Shown one piece after another: positions 12,101 to 24,817 of a stretch of 64,000 nucleotides of DNA. The position numbers and the translations under genes are program-made. The stretch is from positions 1,070,001 to 1,134,000 of the forward strand of contig CAUEEP010000742.1 in the NCBI GenBank assembly GCA_958450365.1, read 5' to 3'. The notes under the pieces are model-generated. The model worked only from the letters and a program-made list of their open reading frames with translations. It was not told the DNA's origin and did no database searches. The DNA is from Mesorhabditis belari (lineage: Eukaryota; Nematoda; Chromadorea; Rhabditida; Rhabditidae). Position 1 is the stretch's first letter, and every line of letters begins with the position of its first letter.

Positions 12101-15100
12101 TTGGAAGGCATCCATGCTAACCATTACACCACGAACGCACATCACCGTCTCTACAAGAAGCCCCCTAAAGACTCTCCCCTCGAATTTCCAGATGGATCAT
12201 CTCGTTCTTGAGCTTTGTTGTTTACTATATTTTCTTCGTTGTTGCTTTCATTTTACGGCCCATCAGCATGACCACAGAGGTGAGAAAATCTATGAAAAAA
12301 AATTAAATGAGTCAATACAGAAAAGATATTTAGTTAACAGTAAATAAACCTGATTTTTCATCCCTTTTCCAGGCAATCACCAAACACAACATCTGCGAGT
12401 CGGGCTTGCCGAGTCAAAACACATCGTGGTGGACGAAACTCGATCCGGACGATAATTGGAATGAGAAATTCGATGAACTCGGCTTTGTGGTCGCTTTCAA
12501 TGAAGGATGTCCGATCACGTTTCCTGGTGACAAATCGTGGTGTCATTTACGGGATTACAATAAAATGAGCTCGCGATATTTTGGATCCGGATGGGTGAGT
12601 GAGAAAGACAAGCAAATAGAGACAATAGAGTTGCTGCAACAAGTTTGTTTACGATTTTTGAAGCACAGCAAAGTACGCTCAACTAACTTTGCCTAGGCTC
12701 GACTCGGCTGTGAGGCTGTCGTTGTCGTTTGTGTCATCGCGCAAATCACCATGGATCTCATCGACATTCGCCGAATTGGACGACAAAAATGGATGGCACT
12801 TTTGGTAAACTGGCTTTATAAATCAATACTAACCAATCCACTTTTATAAGAGAGATGTGAGTCTGTCTGTTTGTCCGTCCGTTTGTCCGTCTGTTTGTCC
12901 GTCTGTCTGTTTGTCCGTCTGTCTGTTTGTCCGTCTGTTCAGCCCATATCTCACCAACGGTAGCTTGAACCCGATTAAAAATTTGGCATCAAACAATCAA
13001 CTTTTTATTATCTTTAATATGGTTCATTTATTTTTTAATCCCTTCAGCCGTTTTTCTTGAAATTCAGAATTGTGACGTTTTGCGGTAGTTTTTCTTCAAC
13101 ACCCTGTATCTCTTTCCAGGAATAAGATTAAGAAAAGCTTTTTTTCGCAAAAAAGCCTAGTCTCTAGTTTAAAAAATAATTACATTTTTGAATTTTAAAA
13201 ATCAAAAAAACTGAGCGCGAATCGAAGAAAAAAATGCTCTGTCGGGGTGGCCCCGAGTGATCTGAGGCGTCGGCTACCAATCGAGCGTTCGGAGACGGGC
13301 TCGATTCGTCTTGGCGCCAAATTTTTTGCATTTTTTAAAAAAGAGTTTCCATCATTTTAAAATTGTTATCATATCAGAGGTCGGGGCGTTGGCTAATCAA
13401 AGCCAACCTTAGATTAGCCAACGCCTAATGGCTTTGATTTATGTTTAAGAGATTCAAGTTAGGTAAAACCGCTGCTCAATTTCAGATTTTAGAAATCTTT
13501 CCCCGCCAAAATCATCTACAAGTTCTCCTTTCTGCTCATCCTGCTCGTGATCCCGGTGCGGTAGGTGTTTGAGTGTACTTTATGCTTTTAAAGCCGACCA
13601 AATACACACCCATCTGGCAGATTCGATTCTATTTTTGATCTACGTTAGACTAAATTGCATAATAAGCCAGAAAAGGTGTGTTTATGAGAGCATAAAGTAC
13701 CCAGAGAACATTTCAGTACTCTGTGTTTTGTTGGTCCGGCAATGCTCGAGATCGACAACTACTTGTCGATCATCTCCGTTCTCTTCACCACTGTGCATTT
13801 TCTGTTTTATTGTCGGTGAGTGGAGTCGAGTTGCTTGAAATCCTCATTCACTTATTTCAGTGCCATCAAATTCATCGGTCCATTCGTCTTGATGATCTAC
13901 ACAATCATCAGGACGGACATCTTGCGTTTCGTCACCATTTACGTGATTTTCCTCTTCGGTTTCTCACAAGGTAAGTGTGCAATGATCACGTCACAAAAGC
14001 AAACCTAAAATTCAACTCTAATATCAATAATGATCAACTGTAAAGCTTTTTGAAAACCCTTTACCCATTTTCATTTCATTTTCAGCTTTCTACATCACAT
14101 TCAACTCGTGCGAGAAGTACAAGAATCAACTGATCGCATCTGGCGCCTCAGAGAATGAGTCGGATTGGGTCGATCAAGATGGACGGTGAGAATTGTTCGT
14201 CTTGATCGAGCTAGAACTAGAATTCAGTCTTCACATGGGAATCGCCGATTTCGACAATATCCTCGCCTCACCCCAGGAGTCTTTTATTCGAACGTTCATC
14301 ATGACAATCGGTGAATTCATGAGTCTCTATCGTGAGCTTGCCACTTGTCAAGATCCAGTGATGACCGTGATGGGAAAGGTTTATGAGTAAAGCTGCTAAA
14401 AATTTCTAAATCTCATTTTTCTAGCTGTGTTTCATCGTTTTCGAGTTGCTCGTCTTCGTACTTCTCTTCAATTTGCTCATCGCTTGCCTCACGCGCACCT
14501 ACGAGACGATTTTCAACACGAGAAAAGAGTACAAGAGACAGGTAAATAGGCATAGCCTACACTGTAAAGGTCTATTAAGTAGTAGGCTTTTAGCTTGATT
14601 GCTCATTATCATTATCATTAAGTGGGCTCAAGTAATCCTCTCGCTGGAGATGTCCCTTTCACCGCAGGAACGTCTCATTCACCTCCTCAAATACTCACGT
14701 CCCATCGGCACAAACAAACAACGACGCAGCTATGTAATCAACAAAAAGCTAAATGTTGGAAGAAACGTTTAAAATTGTGATAAGCCATATTAGGAAGACA
14801 ACATGGAGAGCTACGAGAAGCGGGCACAAGACGAAAAGTCCAAGTCGATCGCTGAAGAAAAACGCTTTTTACAGAAGAGGAAACTCAAGGTGAGCGAGGG
14901 CATTGTGTTAAGCTCGTATTAGCCAGGCTAGCTCGAGGATTTCCGTTTACAAATAAGCTAAAAAGACCGCTTTCTAGTTGTCTAATGCTAATAAATAGGT
15001 TTTTAATTTTCAAGATCTAACAGATTGATCGATTTTTGCAGGACCTCGAGCTACGAGAGGGTCTCCGCCCGTTAACAGCTCTTATCCGCCCTGTGACCTC

Positions 15101-15209
15101 ATACCTTTCGGGTTTGGGTCGACCGAAAACGAAAGCGGTGAAATCACACGAGAACCCGATGATCACTGTCTATGCAAAGAGGGCAATAAATAGGACGAAT
15201 AATAAATGA
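9124..15209 (+). CDS. TRPV-type cation channel, OSM-9/OCR-like (26 exons, one apparent frameshift)
   Basis: A sensory Ca2+-permeable channel. N-terminal exons carry [12 protein letters not shown] and ankyrin-repeat signatures ([50 protein letters not shown]). Six membrane segments follow, the first in [15 protein letters not shown] and the last in [20 protein letters not shown]. The pore helix is [13 protein letters not shown] charged coiled tail ends at TGA 15207-15209; AATAAA is at 15324. Exon 13 is broken: the G run at 11809-11813 has five bases where four would keep the frame. The five-G version stops at TGA 11820-11822. Every other junction I traced is in phase. One intron holds an antisense tRNA-Gly, another a tRNA-like repeat, and the third intron a MITE. 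OSM-9 is my closest match from memory, so I give no symbol. Confidence 0.9.
9660..9925. mobile_element. MITE, family A copy 2 (inverted relative to copy 1)
   Basis: Sits in a TRPV intron. It has the same CCGTAAATACTGTAATAGTA terminal inverted repeats as 1023-1307, with the interior reverse-complemented and slightly shorter. The right end is followed by TA. A diverged partial relative (CCGTAAATACTTTTATAG, then a CGTCGCGTAGTCGTAG block) follows at about 9980-10110. Confidence 0.87.
12067..12138 (-). tRNA. tRNA-Gly (anticodon UCC)
   Basis: A 72-nt intronless cloverleaf on the minus strand. The acceptor stem pairs GCGTTCG with CGAACGC, followed by discriminator A. The anticodon stem GATGC/GCATT encloses CTTCCAA, giving UCC. 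The T arm is GGGGG-TTCGATT-CCCCC, with a D-arm typical of Gly. Internal A and B boxes are intact. It lies inside the TRPV intron between about 11996 and 12190, antisense to that gene, and its own pol III promoter should drive it. Confidence 0.93.
12855..12945. repeat. GTCTGTCTGTTTGTCC microsatellite
   Basis: Tandem GTCTGT/GTCCGT tetramer-like units in a TRPV intron. A non-repetitive stretch and a tRNA-like segment at 13241 follow. Confidence 0.9.
13241..13315 (+). other. tRNA-like fragment (class II type), probable tRNA-derived repeat
   Basis: GTCGGGGTGGCCCCGAGTGATC resembles a Leu/Ser A box and GGGCTCGATTCG a B box, but the acceptor stem does not close. A T-rich tail follows. A second fragment with A/B-box-like sequence and a similar T-rich tail lies near 261-331. 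It is more likely a pseudo-tRNA or SINE head than a working tRNA. Confidence 0.4.
13385..13425. repeat. Hairpin in TRPV intron
   Basis: A perfect 14-bp inverted repeat, GGCGTTGGCTAATC and its complement, with a 13-nt loop. An overlapping second pairing (AATCAAAGCC with GGCTTTGATT) is possible. Confidence 0.7.
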
Positions 15210-15453
15210 ATCGGAGCGGTAAACGGGCTTTTTGAATTAAAAATGACTTTTACTAACCAGTTGTTAGCTAGCCTTATTGAGCCTGTGTGGCCGTTTTAAA
15301 CAGTTTTTGTAAATATCGTACACAATAAATGTGTCTTGAATGTATTTTCATCATTTAACACTGAAACTTTAGATCTAAATATTGGCTTTATCAAATACCC
15401 GTAAAATGAATAACAATGAAGAGTAACAAAATGAAGATATACACAAAAATCTT

Positions 15454-18280
15454 TCACCACATATCCTCCAAATCGATCGGTTTCATTTCTTTCTTCTTGA
15501 AAACTGCGAAATCCTTCTCCGAGAAGACCGACTTGTCCTTTGGCGTTGTTCGTTTCTGAAAAGAAAAAAACTTAAAGGAAATTTTGGTAAGCAAATACAT
15601 AGTTTATTTGCAGCTTTTGATAAGATAGTTTATTTAGTCTTTTCAGCTTTCTTGACTCATTAGACATTTTTTTCATTAGTAAACTCTTTCCCTTGCAAGC
15701 TACCTTTATTTCAAAGGTTTCAAATAAAATCACTTAGCCTAAATTTATATCCAATCTTGTTCATTGACCTCTTCTTCCATCTAAAAATATCACCTTAGAA
15801 AAACCCGAAAAATAATTTGTTCTTTCAAGTGTGGGGAAAGGCCGACAAGTTGTTTTGCTATTTTCTCAGTTTCTATGGGTGACGTCGTGGAATTCGTAGC
15901 GCTTCTACGAACAAACCAATAAAAATCTCAGAAAACAATCTCAAAGCTCAAAGTCAATAAATCTCGCCAACATGTTATTTTTATTTTCAAAGATGACCAT
16001 TGACCATAAATTAGCTTACCCAAAGCAATATCCAGCTTGCGTTAGAAACACCTTATGCAAATAGAAAAATATCCGAATTAATCCCAAAACTCTAAAGTTA
16101 TCTAAAACCAGGTAATTGTTGCATTCACCAAGCTGAAAAAAAGTAAGTTCAATTATGGACCTCCTACTTGACTTTTTGAGTTGTCAAGAACTCCAAAGAA
16201 ACTCTGAAATGCCAAATTTGCAGCCCGGAAGTGCGTCACAACAATGCGTTTGTGCAGATGTGTGAAAAAACGCATAACCTAGTGAAAAGAAGTTTTTGAA
16301 ATTTGGAGCACGCCTCTTCATTTTCTCTCTTTTATCTGTGGTGGGTCATTTTTTGGGTCCAAAAAGGTACAGCGTCCGGCTGCGAGCGGGTTCACGGGAA
16401 ATTGGAGTGGGTTTCCGTGCAAATTGCAAACGAATGGAGCTAAATGGTTTTGCAAAAGTTTTCGGTGCAATCGCTTTAGATTTATCGCAAAAATTAGCCG
16501 AAAAACAAAAACTTGTTCTCATTTTGGCTAAGTGAGCTAAGACGGAGGTTCTTGTGTTCCCCACTCACCCTATTTTTAAAAGAGAAAGCGGATCACTTAA
16601 CCCTACTTGACAACAAACAAGTCCACCCTCTCTATCTAAATTGAAATCGCACTTTTCGTCTCAAAGCGAGCTGGGAGACAAATCATTCCCCGTAACTAAA
16701 GAATTTGTTCCAAAAACATGGTTTAAAGTTTCTTTTAGAAAAAGTTTACAGATTCCTTAAATTTTTCGATTCACCTAGGTGTCAAGCCAAAAAGTGTGCC
16801 TTTTTGCAAGTTTCCTCTCATCGACGACCCGGGTCGGGGGCAAAAACGCGTAAATTTATGTCACCCGAGTGCGCAGGTGGAGGTAATCGACCGGTGTCGA
16901 AGAATTTCCTGTGGCCCACCCTCGAAAAGACCCCTCCAGCAAAATACATGTAAAATCCCTGGACACTTATAAGGACTTTAGCTGTGAGCTGCATGTAAAA
17001 CCCAGAAAGATTGCACACAAAATACCCTGAACATTACACATTACGTCATCGAGTAAATAACCCAAGTTTTTCTTTCTTTGGATATGCGTGTCTTTGTGTG
17101 AAACATAGATGGTGACGTTTTTTTGGCGATGAAAATGGGAGAAATCCCATGGGAACGAAATTTAATATCAGGAAGTTGGCGTGAATGTCAAGAAATTTTC
17201 AAATCTCTCTTGATCTTTTGTCTTTTAGTGTCCCAATGTTTGTTCCCAATAATGGGTGAGACCAGAGGGCAAAATGAAACACTGTACTTCATAAACTTCA
17301 AAAATAATTGCAGAATTTACCTTCTTGGAATCAACTCAAATTTTTGTTGTTGAATGAGCGATTGAAAATCCCAAGAGAATGATTGAAAGACAATAGTTTC
17401 CATTAGAGAAACACTGTACTACATAAACTTCAAAAATAATTGCAGAATTTACCTTCTTCTCTCGTTGTCCCGTGATTTTCTCGCGTTCTTGTCGTGCGAT
17501 CGCAGCCGCCGACTCCTTGGCCATCATCTGTTCGGCGAGATCAGCCTAAAAATTCAACATTGATTTGATTTACAACAATTTTCAAGCAAAACTCCCAAAA
17601 CACTCACATTTTTCATCGCCCGTTTCTGCACGTGTCTCAAGTAGCGCAAGTTTCGTTCGGCCAAATCCGCAGGCTTGTTGTTTCGCGTCTGTTCGATGAG
17701 AGAATAGCCCTGATGCAAAACAAAATTAAGAAGTTAAGGTGCTTCCCTACTTCTCTTGCCACTCGATTCACGTTGATTCGACTCTTCGGCATCGGCTTGC
17801 CCAAGTAACTCTCATCATCGGGCAGTTCGACCTGAAAAATTTCATGATTAGCATCAAATAACTGTCACAGCAACAGCTAATCATTTTACCTATGTTTCAA
17901 ACATTAATTAAAGAGTAATGTCCAACTATAACTTGAACATTACTGAGTTCAAAACCATTACTTGTCCCTTCCCAGCGGCTCTCAACACAACTTTTGTGTT
18001 CTGTCGTGCTCGTTCGGCGCCGGTCGTTTTTCGCTTGATCTTCTTTGTGACGCCCTCTTCTAAAATAAAACGCCAATGCTATTTTACTTGTTAATCGTTC
18101 AATCATTAACTGTTTTCCATTCGCAAGCAAACCACCTACTAACCAACTTGTCTATTAAATTTGTTTAAACCGTTAGCTAGTTGAACGACACGTATTTTAC
18201 GCCAAAAACGATAACGAACCGGTCTCGATTTCGTTAATGAATTTGTCCAATAATCTTTGCGCGCTTCCCTGTCCGGCCAT
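15454..18280 (-). CDS. AROS/RPS19BP1-like nucleolar protein, tentative (about 178 aa, 6 exons)
   Basis: Six exons join cleanly from ATG 18280 (MAGQGSAQRLLDKFINEI) to TGA 15454-15456. The product is highly charged, with no signal peptide or membrane segment. The middle (LAERNLRYLRHVQKRAMKN) and C-terminal VFSEKDFAVFKKKEM resemble two conserved blocks of AROS/RPS19BP1. AROS is a small-subunit ribosome-biogenesis factor and SIRT1 cofactor. The match is by eye and short, so function is inferred. The last intron (about 15557-17452) is unusually long at 1.9 kb. It holds no clear element apart from a 50-bp duplication around its donor. The start lies about 195 bp from the divergent small secreted gene. 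Confidence 0.6.
17270..17330. repeat. Duplicate of the splice-donor region at 17400-17458
   Basis: AACACTGTACTTCATAAACT and about 30 further bases match 17400-17458 with few changes, including the exon edge and donor on the minus strand. It is a second, probably unused copy inside the long intron. Confidence 0.75.
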
Positions 18281-18475
18281 TCAAATTCCTGAAATCATAA
18301 ACGAATTAACCTTTTACTTTTTCTTGTTTTTCTCAGAGCCCCTTATCCATACAACATGTGAGTTCCAGAACAGAACAGAAAACCACGCCCCCGTCAAAAA
18401 AAGGAGAGCACAAAGCTAGACGAGACCCCGTGGGAGAACATTTTCGAGGTTCGAGATTCCGTACCCAAAACGATA

Positions 18476-18730
18476 ATGATTTCATGGAAGTTTCTATTCG
18501 TTGCTCTGGTTTTACTCATTCTTAACGTTGATGCTGTAAACATCATGCGTGGATTCATCTATAGACAACCACCGCAAACGCACTATGTTCGGAATCTCCG
18601 GTGAGTTCAAGAATTTCTATGAAAAGCACAGCTTAAACTTGTTATCAAAAGTAGGATTTGAAAAATGAATCATTTTAGTTTTGATGCTCCCTCTCAATTC
18701 ACCGACTACGACAATCTGGATCTTCAATAG
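18476..18730 (+). CDS. Short secreted protein (58 aa, 2 exons)
   Basis: ATG 18476 to TAG 18730, with exons 18476-18600 and 18679-18730. The N-terminus (MISWKFLFVALVLLILNVDA) is a classic signal peptide with cleavage after DA. The mature part is about 38 residues, has no cysteine, and reads NIMRGFIYRQPP then a Tyr/Asp-rich acidic tail. There are no dibasic sites, so standard neuropeptide processing is not evident; it may be a peptide hormone or extracellular protein. I do not recognise it. It lies between divergent (18280) and convergent (18832) neighbours. Confidence 0.7.
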
Positions 18731-18831
18731 GAAATACTTTTTCTTGGTGAATAAACCGTGTAATTGAAGTACTTTATTTCGCAAAAGATAACAATATTTA
18801 TTTTAAAAATAGCAACAAATTACACTTTTTT

Positions 18832-19864
<1,033 letters not shown>

Positions 19865-20869
19865 GCTTCCAAGCGAGGTTTTTCTGAAAAAGGAAAATTG
19901 ATGTCAGCATCTAAGCAACGACAGAAAATTGAAAAAAATGGCATCAAAACGTACAAAAAGGTTAAAGTGCTATTAGTTTTACGGGATTTTGCAAGGAAAG
20001 CATCACTCATTCAGTAATGCAAGTAAAAACAAAGTAATGCCAGTTAATGAGCGGATGATTGACTGATCAACTCAAAGGATTTCAAAATTTTGCTCAAAAT
20101 CTATCAATTTTCACGGAAACGCATCAAAATCAGACGAATTGGGCAGGAGAGCGCTACAAATTTGCAAACTTTATATAAAAAACCTTGAACGAGTGCTTTT
20201 TTGAATAAAAATCAACTAATTTCAAACTTTTTTTGATTAAAATCAACAAGTTTTTCACCGAAACGCTTCAAAACTAGACGAAATCAATGGGTAAATGGCT
20301 GCCTAACGCTAATAAACGCTCTAAACAGCAAAATTTGACAAAATCTCGCCTCAAACACATAAAAAGCAGTCTATTACGCAAAATCTTTCGGCAAATTGTG
20401 CAAATTTTTGGAAAAACTCGTCGCCGAAAGACGTGGTTACGGTAGAAAAGTGGTTGCGTCGCGAAAACGGCGGAGCGTAAGATAGAATTTCATTTTGTCA
20501 CAAAAGTGAAGGTATTCAGCTAATGCGAGTGTGAATTTTCGATTTTTCACCGTTTTAAAGAATTTTTTCAATGATAACCGTTTTATTTCTCCATGAGTTC
20601 GATGACCAAACAAAAAAAAGACAAAAAAATGACGATAAATGAGGGAAATTGCACAAAAAATGGCGATTTGGTGTTTTAAACAAATTTTTTTTTTTTTGCT
20701 TTAATTTTGCTTACAGCTTTGCTTTGCTTTTATGTCTAAGACCTTTGTTATAATATATCAAAAAAGTACTGTAGACATTTAGGGATTTTGAAGGGTAATC
20801 GTTTTTCTAAAGCAAGCAAGCTAACTTTAAGATTTACAATCATTTTCATAAAAAATTTTTTAAACAGCT

Positions 20870-22171
20870 TGTCGAAAAGCTATACAAGTAACAAGTCCTT
20901 TCGTCGTTTCACAGTATAAATTTGATGAGAAAACGTAAGAGAAATGCCCCCGACTGCACACAACATCAACATTTCCCCCAAATTTCTCTTCAGCCGCCGT
21001 GTTGATCTTCCGTTTTGAATCTGATGAGTTGTCGGAAATGTTCTGGAAATGAAAATGAAAATGATGCTACTGTATACTAGAGCAATTAAACATCAAGCAC
21101 AGATCAAGTACGCCAGAAAGGATGTGCCGTTGAGCCAAATTACAATCACATTTGTCTATGATGATTGCACTTTCTACTATCGAACTCAAAAACGCACCCC
21201 GCCTGGCGCACTGAAGAGTACTAAACCTCTTCCACCTCTTCTCACCTCTTCCATCAACTTCTTTAACACTTGACTGTTACATTTAGGCAGTTCAGCGCCG
21301 CTTTGCGATTGCTTCGAAGCTTCGGTCTAAACGATAGTTTGAATTGTTTTTCTCACACATCCAAAATTAGATCCAGATATCTTGAATACTCTTGATTTGA
21401 ATGTCTTAACTTTGCCCTTATCTTGAATACTCTTGATTTGAATGTCTTAACTTTTCCCCAAACCTGTCTCTTTGTCACTTGTGGATCCTCCTCTTCAGGT
21501 ACTTCTCTGACCGTAATTTGTGGAGCGCGTCGAATGTCGGCTTTTCTCAAACCGTGCGTTAAATCAAGATCCTCTTCAACCTAAATATTTAAGCTAAAAA
21601 AAATATTTTGATTGAATTCTTTTGATTCTTCTTTGATTACCATTTTCTCAATTTCGACATCATCTCCCAAATGTTCGAAGACTTTCAATTGTTGAGAGTT
21701 TTCGATTGCTTGATGGGTTGACCGAGTCGAAGACCCGATGCAAAGGCTCTCTAAAAGGCATACTGTTTTGCATACTGTGATCTACAAATCTACACTCACC
21801 ATCTCCAACTCATCAATCGGTTGATGGAAACGCTGTTGTTGTGGAGAAGTGTACTGTTGCTGCTGTTGATTGAGTTGATATTGATACGATGAATAATTTG
21901 GATAAGGATTTACTGCTTTAGACATTTCATAACCACCCATGCAACCATGTGGAGATGGGCAAAGGATCTAAAAAATGATTGAAGAATTAAGTGCACTAAA
22001 ATGGAGATGTTTGCAAAAAGAACACAAACCAATAACTCACCATTGGGCATGTTCTGGCAGTAACTGACTGGCAAGCGTATTGTGGACAATCACATGTGTG
22101 CCCCGGAATATATAAAGAAGCATGTAGTTGTAGAATAAGAAAAGCTGCAGAAAGTAGTTTTCAACCACATG
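20870..22171 (-). CDS. Ground-like domain secreted protein, apparent frameshift at start (about 240 aa)
   Basis: C-terminal ground-like domain: KCNSQVLKKLMEE, then NVDVVCSRGHFSYVFSSNLY and CETTKGLVTCIAF before TAA 20870-20872. The middle is Gln/Pro/Tyr-rich, then acidic. The N-terminal part is Cys-rich (CDCPQYACQS...CPMILCPSPHGC). The start is broken: ATG 22171 gives MWLK and then the wrong frame. One base fewer in the four-T run at 22159-22162 (AAAA in coding sense) would join it to LLSAAFLILQLHASLYI, a textbook signal peptide. The intron at about 21043-21252 has an open plus-strand frame that I treat as chance. Ground-like proteins are nematode-specific, extracellular and hedgehog-related. 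Confidence 0.75.
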
Positions 22172-22254
22172 ATGAATCTAAAACTGTAATCTTGACAAGA
22201 GTTGGTAATAAAGTCAATCAAAAAAAGAGTTGATTTAATTTCAATTTTAAACAA

Positions 22255-22425
22255 TATTGAGACAATTAAACAATACAATAAACAACAATACAATAAACAA
22301 CAATACAAACAACAATACAAACAACAATACAAACAACAATACAAACAACAATACAAACAACAATACAAACAACAATACAAACAACAATACAAACAACAAC
22401 AACAATTTAACAACAACAATTTAAC
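22255..22425. repeat. (ACAAACAACAAT)-type minisatellite
   Basis: About 170 bp of near-perfect roughly 10-bp CAACAATACA units just upstream of the ground-like gene start. Frames through it give Gln/Tyr or Cys/Leu repeats that are not real proteins. Confidence 0.92.
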
Positions 22426-23104
22426 AATATTTCTCATACAACAGTATGAGAAATCGAAGATGTAAGCAGTATTTTAACGGAATTTGATTGAAAATCATTT
22501 GAAAAAACGGTGAAAACAGCATTCTTAGAGGGATAATTAGTGAGAAAAGAGCTAGAAAGACTCATTTTTTCTTTTTCTTTTTGGGTAGTGAATTGAGAAC
22601 TGGACTAGATATCTAGATATTGTGTGAGTGAAGTGAACGAATGACACTTTCACCATCCTTTCAAACCACTCCCAATTCTTCCCCCACATCGGTTTCCGCC
22701 TTTTTATGGACTCATTACACGGTGAGGTAACAATCAAAATTACTGAAACTTGAATAGGAAAGATAATATGTTGTTTAAATGTTGTTTAAAATCTAAAAAA
22801 ACTATTCTTTTACTTGTACTACACACAAAGAATTTAAAGCGGAATAAAAAGAATAAAAAGAATAAAAAGAATAAAAAGAATAATAAGAATTCATTTCATT
22901 CATTCATGAAATGAATTTAGCTAAATAATGATTTCCAATAAGATTTCCAATAAGATTTTCAAATTTCTTAATAGCTCAAGATTTCAAAAGATTCTAAAAT
23001 CCGGTTATAAAAAATGGTGAAACGCTAAAAATCAGATATCAAAATAATGAGGATCAGGGAAGAGAGATTGGAAAAAAGAAAAGACAAAAACCGGGATTTG
23101 TCTT

Positions 23105-23410
23105 GAAAGAAAGAAAGAAAGAAAGAAAGAAAGAAAAGAGATGAAAAGAGATGAGCTCGTTTTTGTTGATGAATCGCTTTGTCTCAAATATTTTACATCT
23201 ACAATAAAAGAGACTTTTAGCTATGTGAAAAAGGATCGAAAGATGAGAATAAAATGAAGAATGAATGAAATTTCATCTTTCATCATACAATATCCAATTA
23301 AAGTTAAAAGCTAGATAAGCTTTAAAGCAGCTTTAAAGAAGCTTTAAACCTTTAAACCTTTAAAGCTGCTTTAAAGGCGCTTTAAAGAAGCTTTAAAGGT
23401 TTAAATCCAT
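23105..23410. repeat. Simple repeats (GAAA)n and GCTTTAAA inverted units
   Basis: (GAAA)n at 23105-23135, and alternating GCTTTAAAG/CTTTAAAGC units at 23310-23405 that can self-pair. The wider 22430-24810 block shows no gene I can support. Confidence 0.8.
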
Positions 23411-23730
23411 TCAAATTTCACCTCATTCTCATTAAAATCAAATTTTCGTCTCCTCTAGTAACATAGGGATTCTTCTTTTGCTCATACAATTCGAGCAATG
23501 ATTTTATTGAGTTTCGAATAAAGAAAAGCGGATAAAAAGCTTGAATTCTCCTCAAAACTTCTCAAAAAGCAACCAGACTCTCGATTTTTTTGACTCAAGA
23601 GTCTCTTCTTTCAAGTTTTCCCTTCAACTTTCTCTCTTTTCATCAACATTCAGCATTTTCAACTTTAGGAATCTTGCTTGTTTAGGATTAAAACTCGCTT
23701 GTAACCAAATTTCAAAGTATAAAAGAATTT

Positions 23731-23907
23731 GGTAGAGTCAGTATGCTAAAAAGAGACCGCAGCTATCTATAAAATAGTCTTGACAGAGTCTTGGCAGAGT
23801 CAGTATGCTAAAAAGAGACCGCAGCTATCTATAAAATAGTCTTGGCAGAGTCTTGGCAGAGTCAGTATGCTAAAAAGAGACCGCAACCATCTATAAAATA
23901 TTAGGTT
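23731..23907. repeat. About 63-bp tandem repeat, three copies
   Basis: Three nearly identical units beginning GAGTCAGTATGCTAAAAAGA and ending at the ATCTATAAAATA motif. Confidence 0.9.
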
Positions 23908-24817
23908 GAAAAGAAAGTTCTCAGAAAAAGTTTGACTGGAATCTCTTAAAAAGCGAATGCACTAATTGAAGAACATTTTCTTCTATTATTTTAAAAGTCG
24001 ACTCCAAGAAATTACTCGTAAAAAAAATCGTACAGCTTTCCCTATAAAATTTTAGAGATTTTTGAACAAATGATTCTTTTCCATCTTAAATTGATCTCAC
24101 TTTTTGCACGAGAAAAAAAAAACGATTTCTTATGAAATAAAGCTAGCATAAATTTAGCAACACGCCGCTCTATAATCTCTTTTACAGAGAACATGCAGAG
24201 AACAATGAAAAAAAATCATTTTTTAATGTCATCTTCTTTGGCACTGAGTGTTTACTAAAATAGATGATTCAAAAAAGTCAAAAGATTAGATCAAAATTTG
24301 CCTTAATCCATAAAGTTTCCCCTATTTTAAGTAATTGATTTTAGGTTTTTGAATGGAACAAATTGACTTATTCATTAACCTATTAAACACCTTGTCTAAA
24401 GGCTCACTCGTAAGGCTGCTCACTCGAAAAGTCATTCAAATCAAGTCATTCAAATCACTTCAGCTAAAGAAATCTCTTATTTTCTTTTTGTCAAAAGTTG
24501 GAAAGCTCAAAAAAAAAAGCTGGAAAGAATTTGATGGATTGGTTTTTGAGAAATCAAACAGCAAACTTTTTCTATGAACTTTCTTGTCAAACCTAATAAA
24601 AATTGAGATTTGATTGGATCATTTCATTCAAATTCATAACAATAAACTTTTAATCCAAAGCTTCTTGATCTTCTTCAAACTTCAGAAAAACCTTTAAAAC
24701 CACAGATCTCAAGCTCATTGAAGTCCTTTCAATCTAGCAAAATTTTAAGTACCCTCTTTCAGAGTGACATTAGTAGTTTGGTGGATTGTTTGACAGGGGA
24801 TTTCAAGAGTTGTGCTT

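Noticed and set aside
17040..17075. Spliced-leader RNA gene (AATAACCCAAGTTTTTC resembles SL1)
   Set aside because: The match is partial, with no GT donor after the leader and no SL RNA fold.
21049..21273. 74-codon plus-strand ORF with TFVYDDCTFYYRTQKR
   Set aside because: It lies antisense inside an intron of the ground-like gene and has no splice or domain support.
22090..22437. Cys/Leu repeat ORF on the minus strand
   Set aside because: It reads the CAACAATACA minisatellite, although its last part overlaps the real ground-like first exon in another frame.
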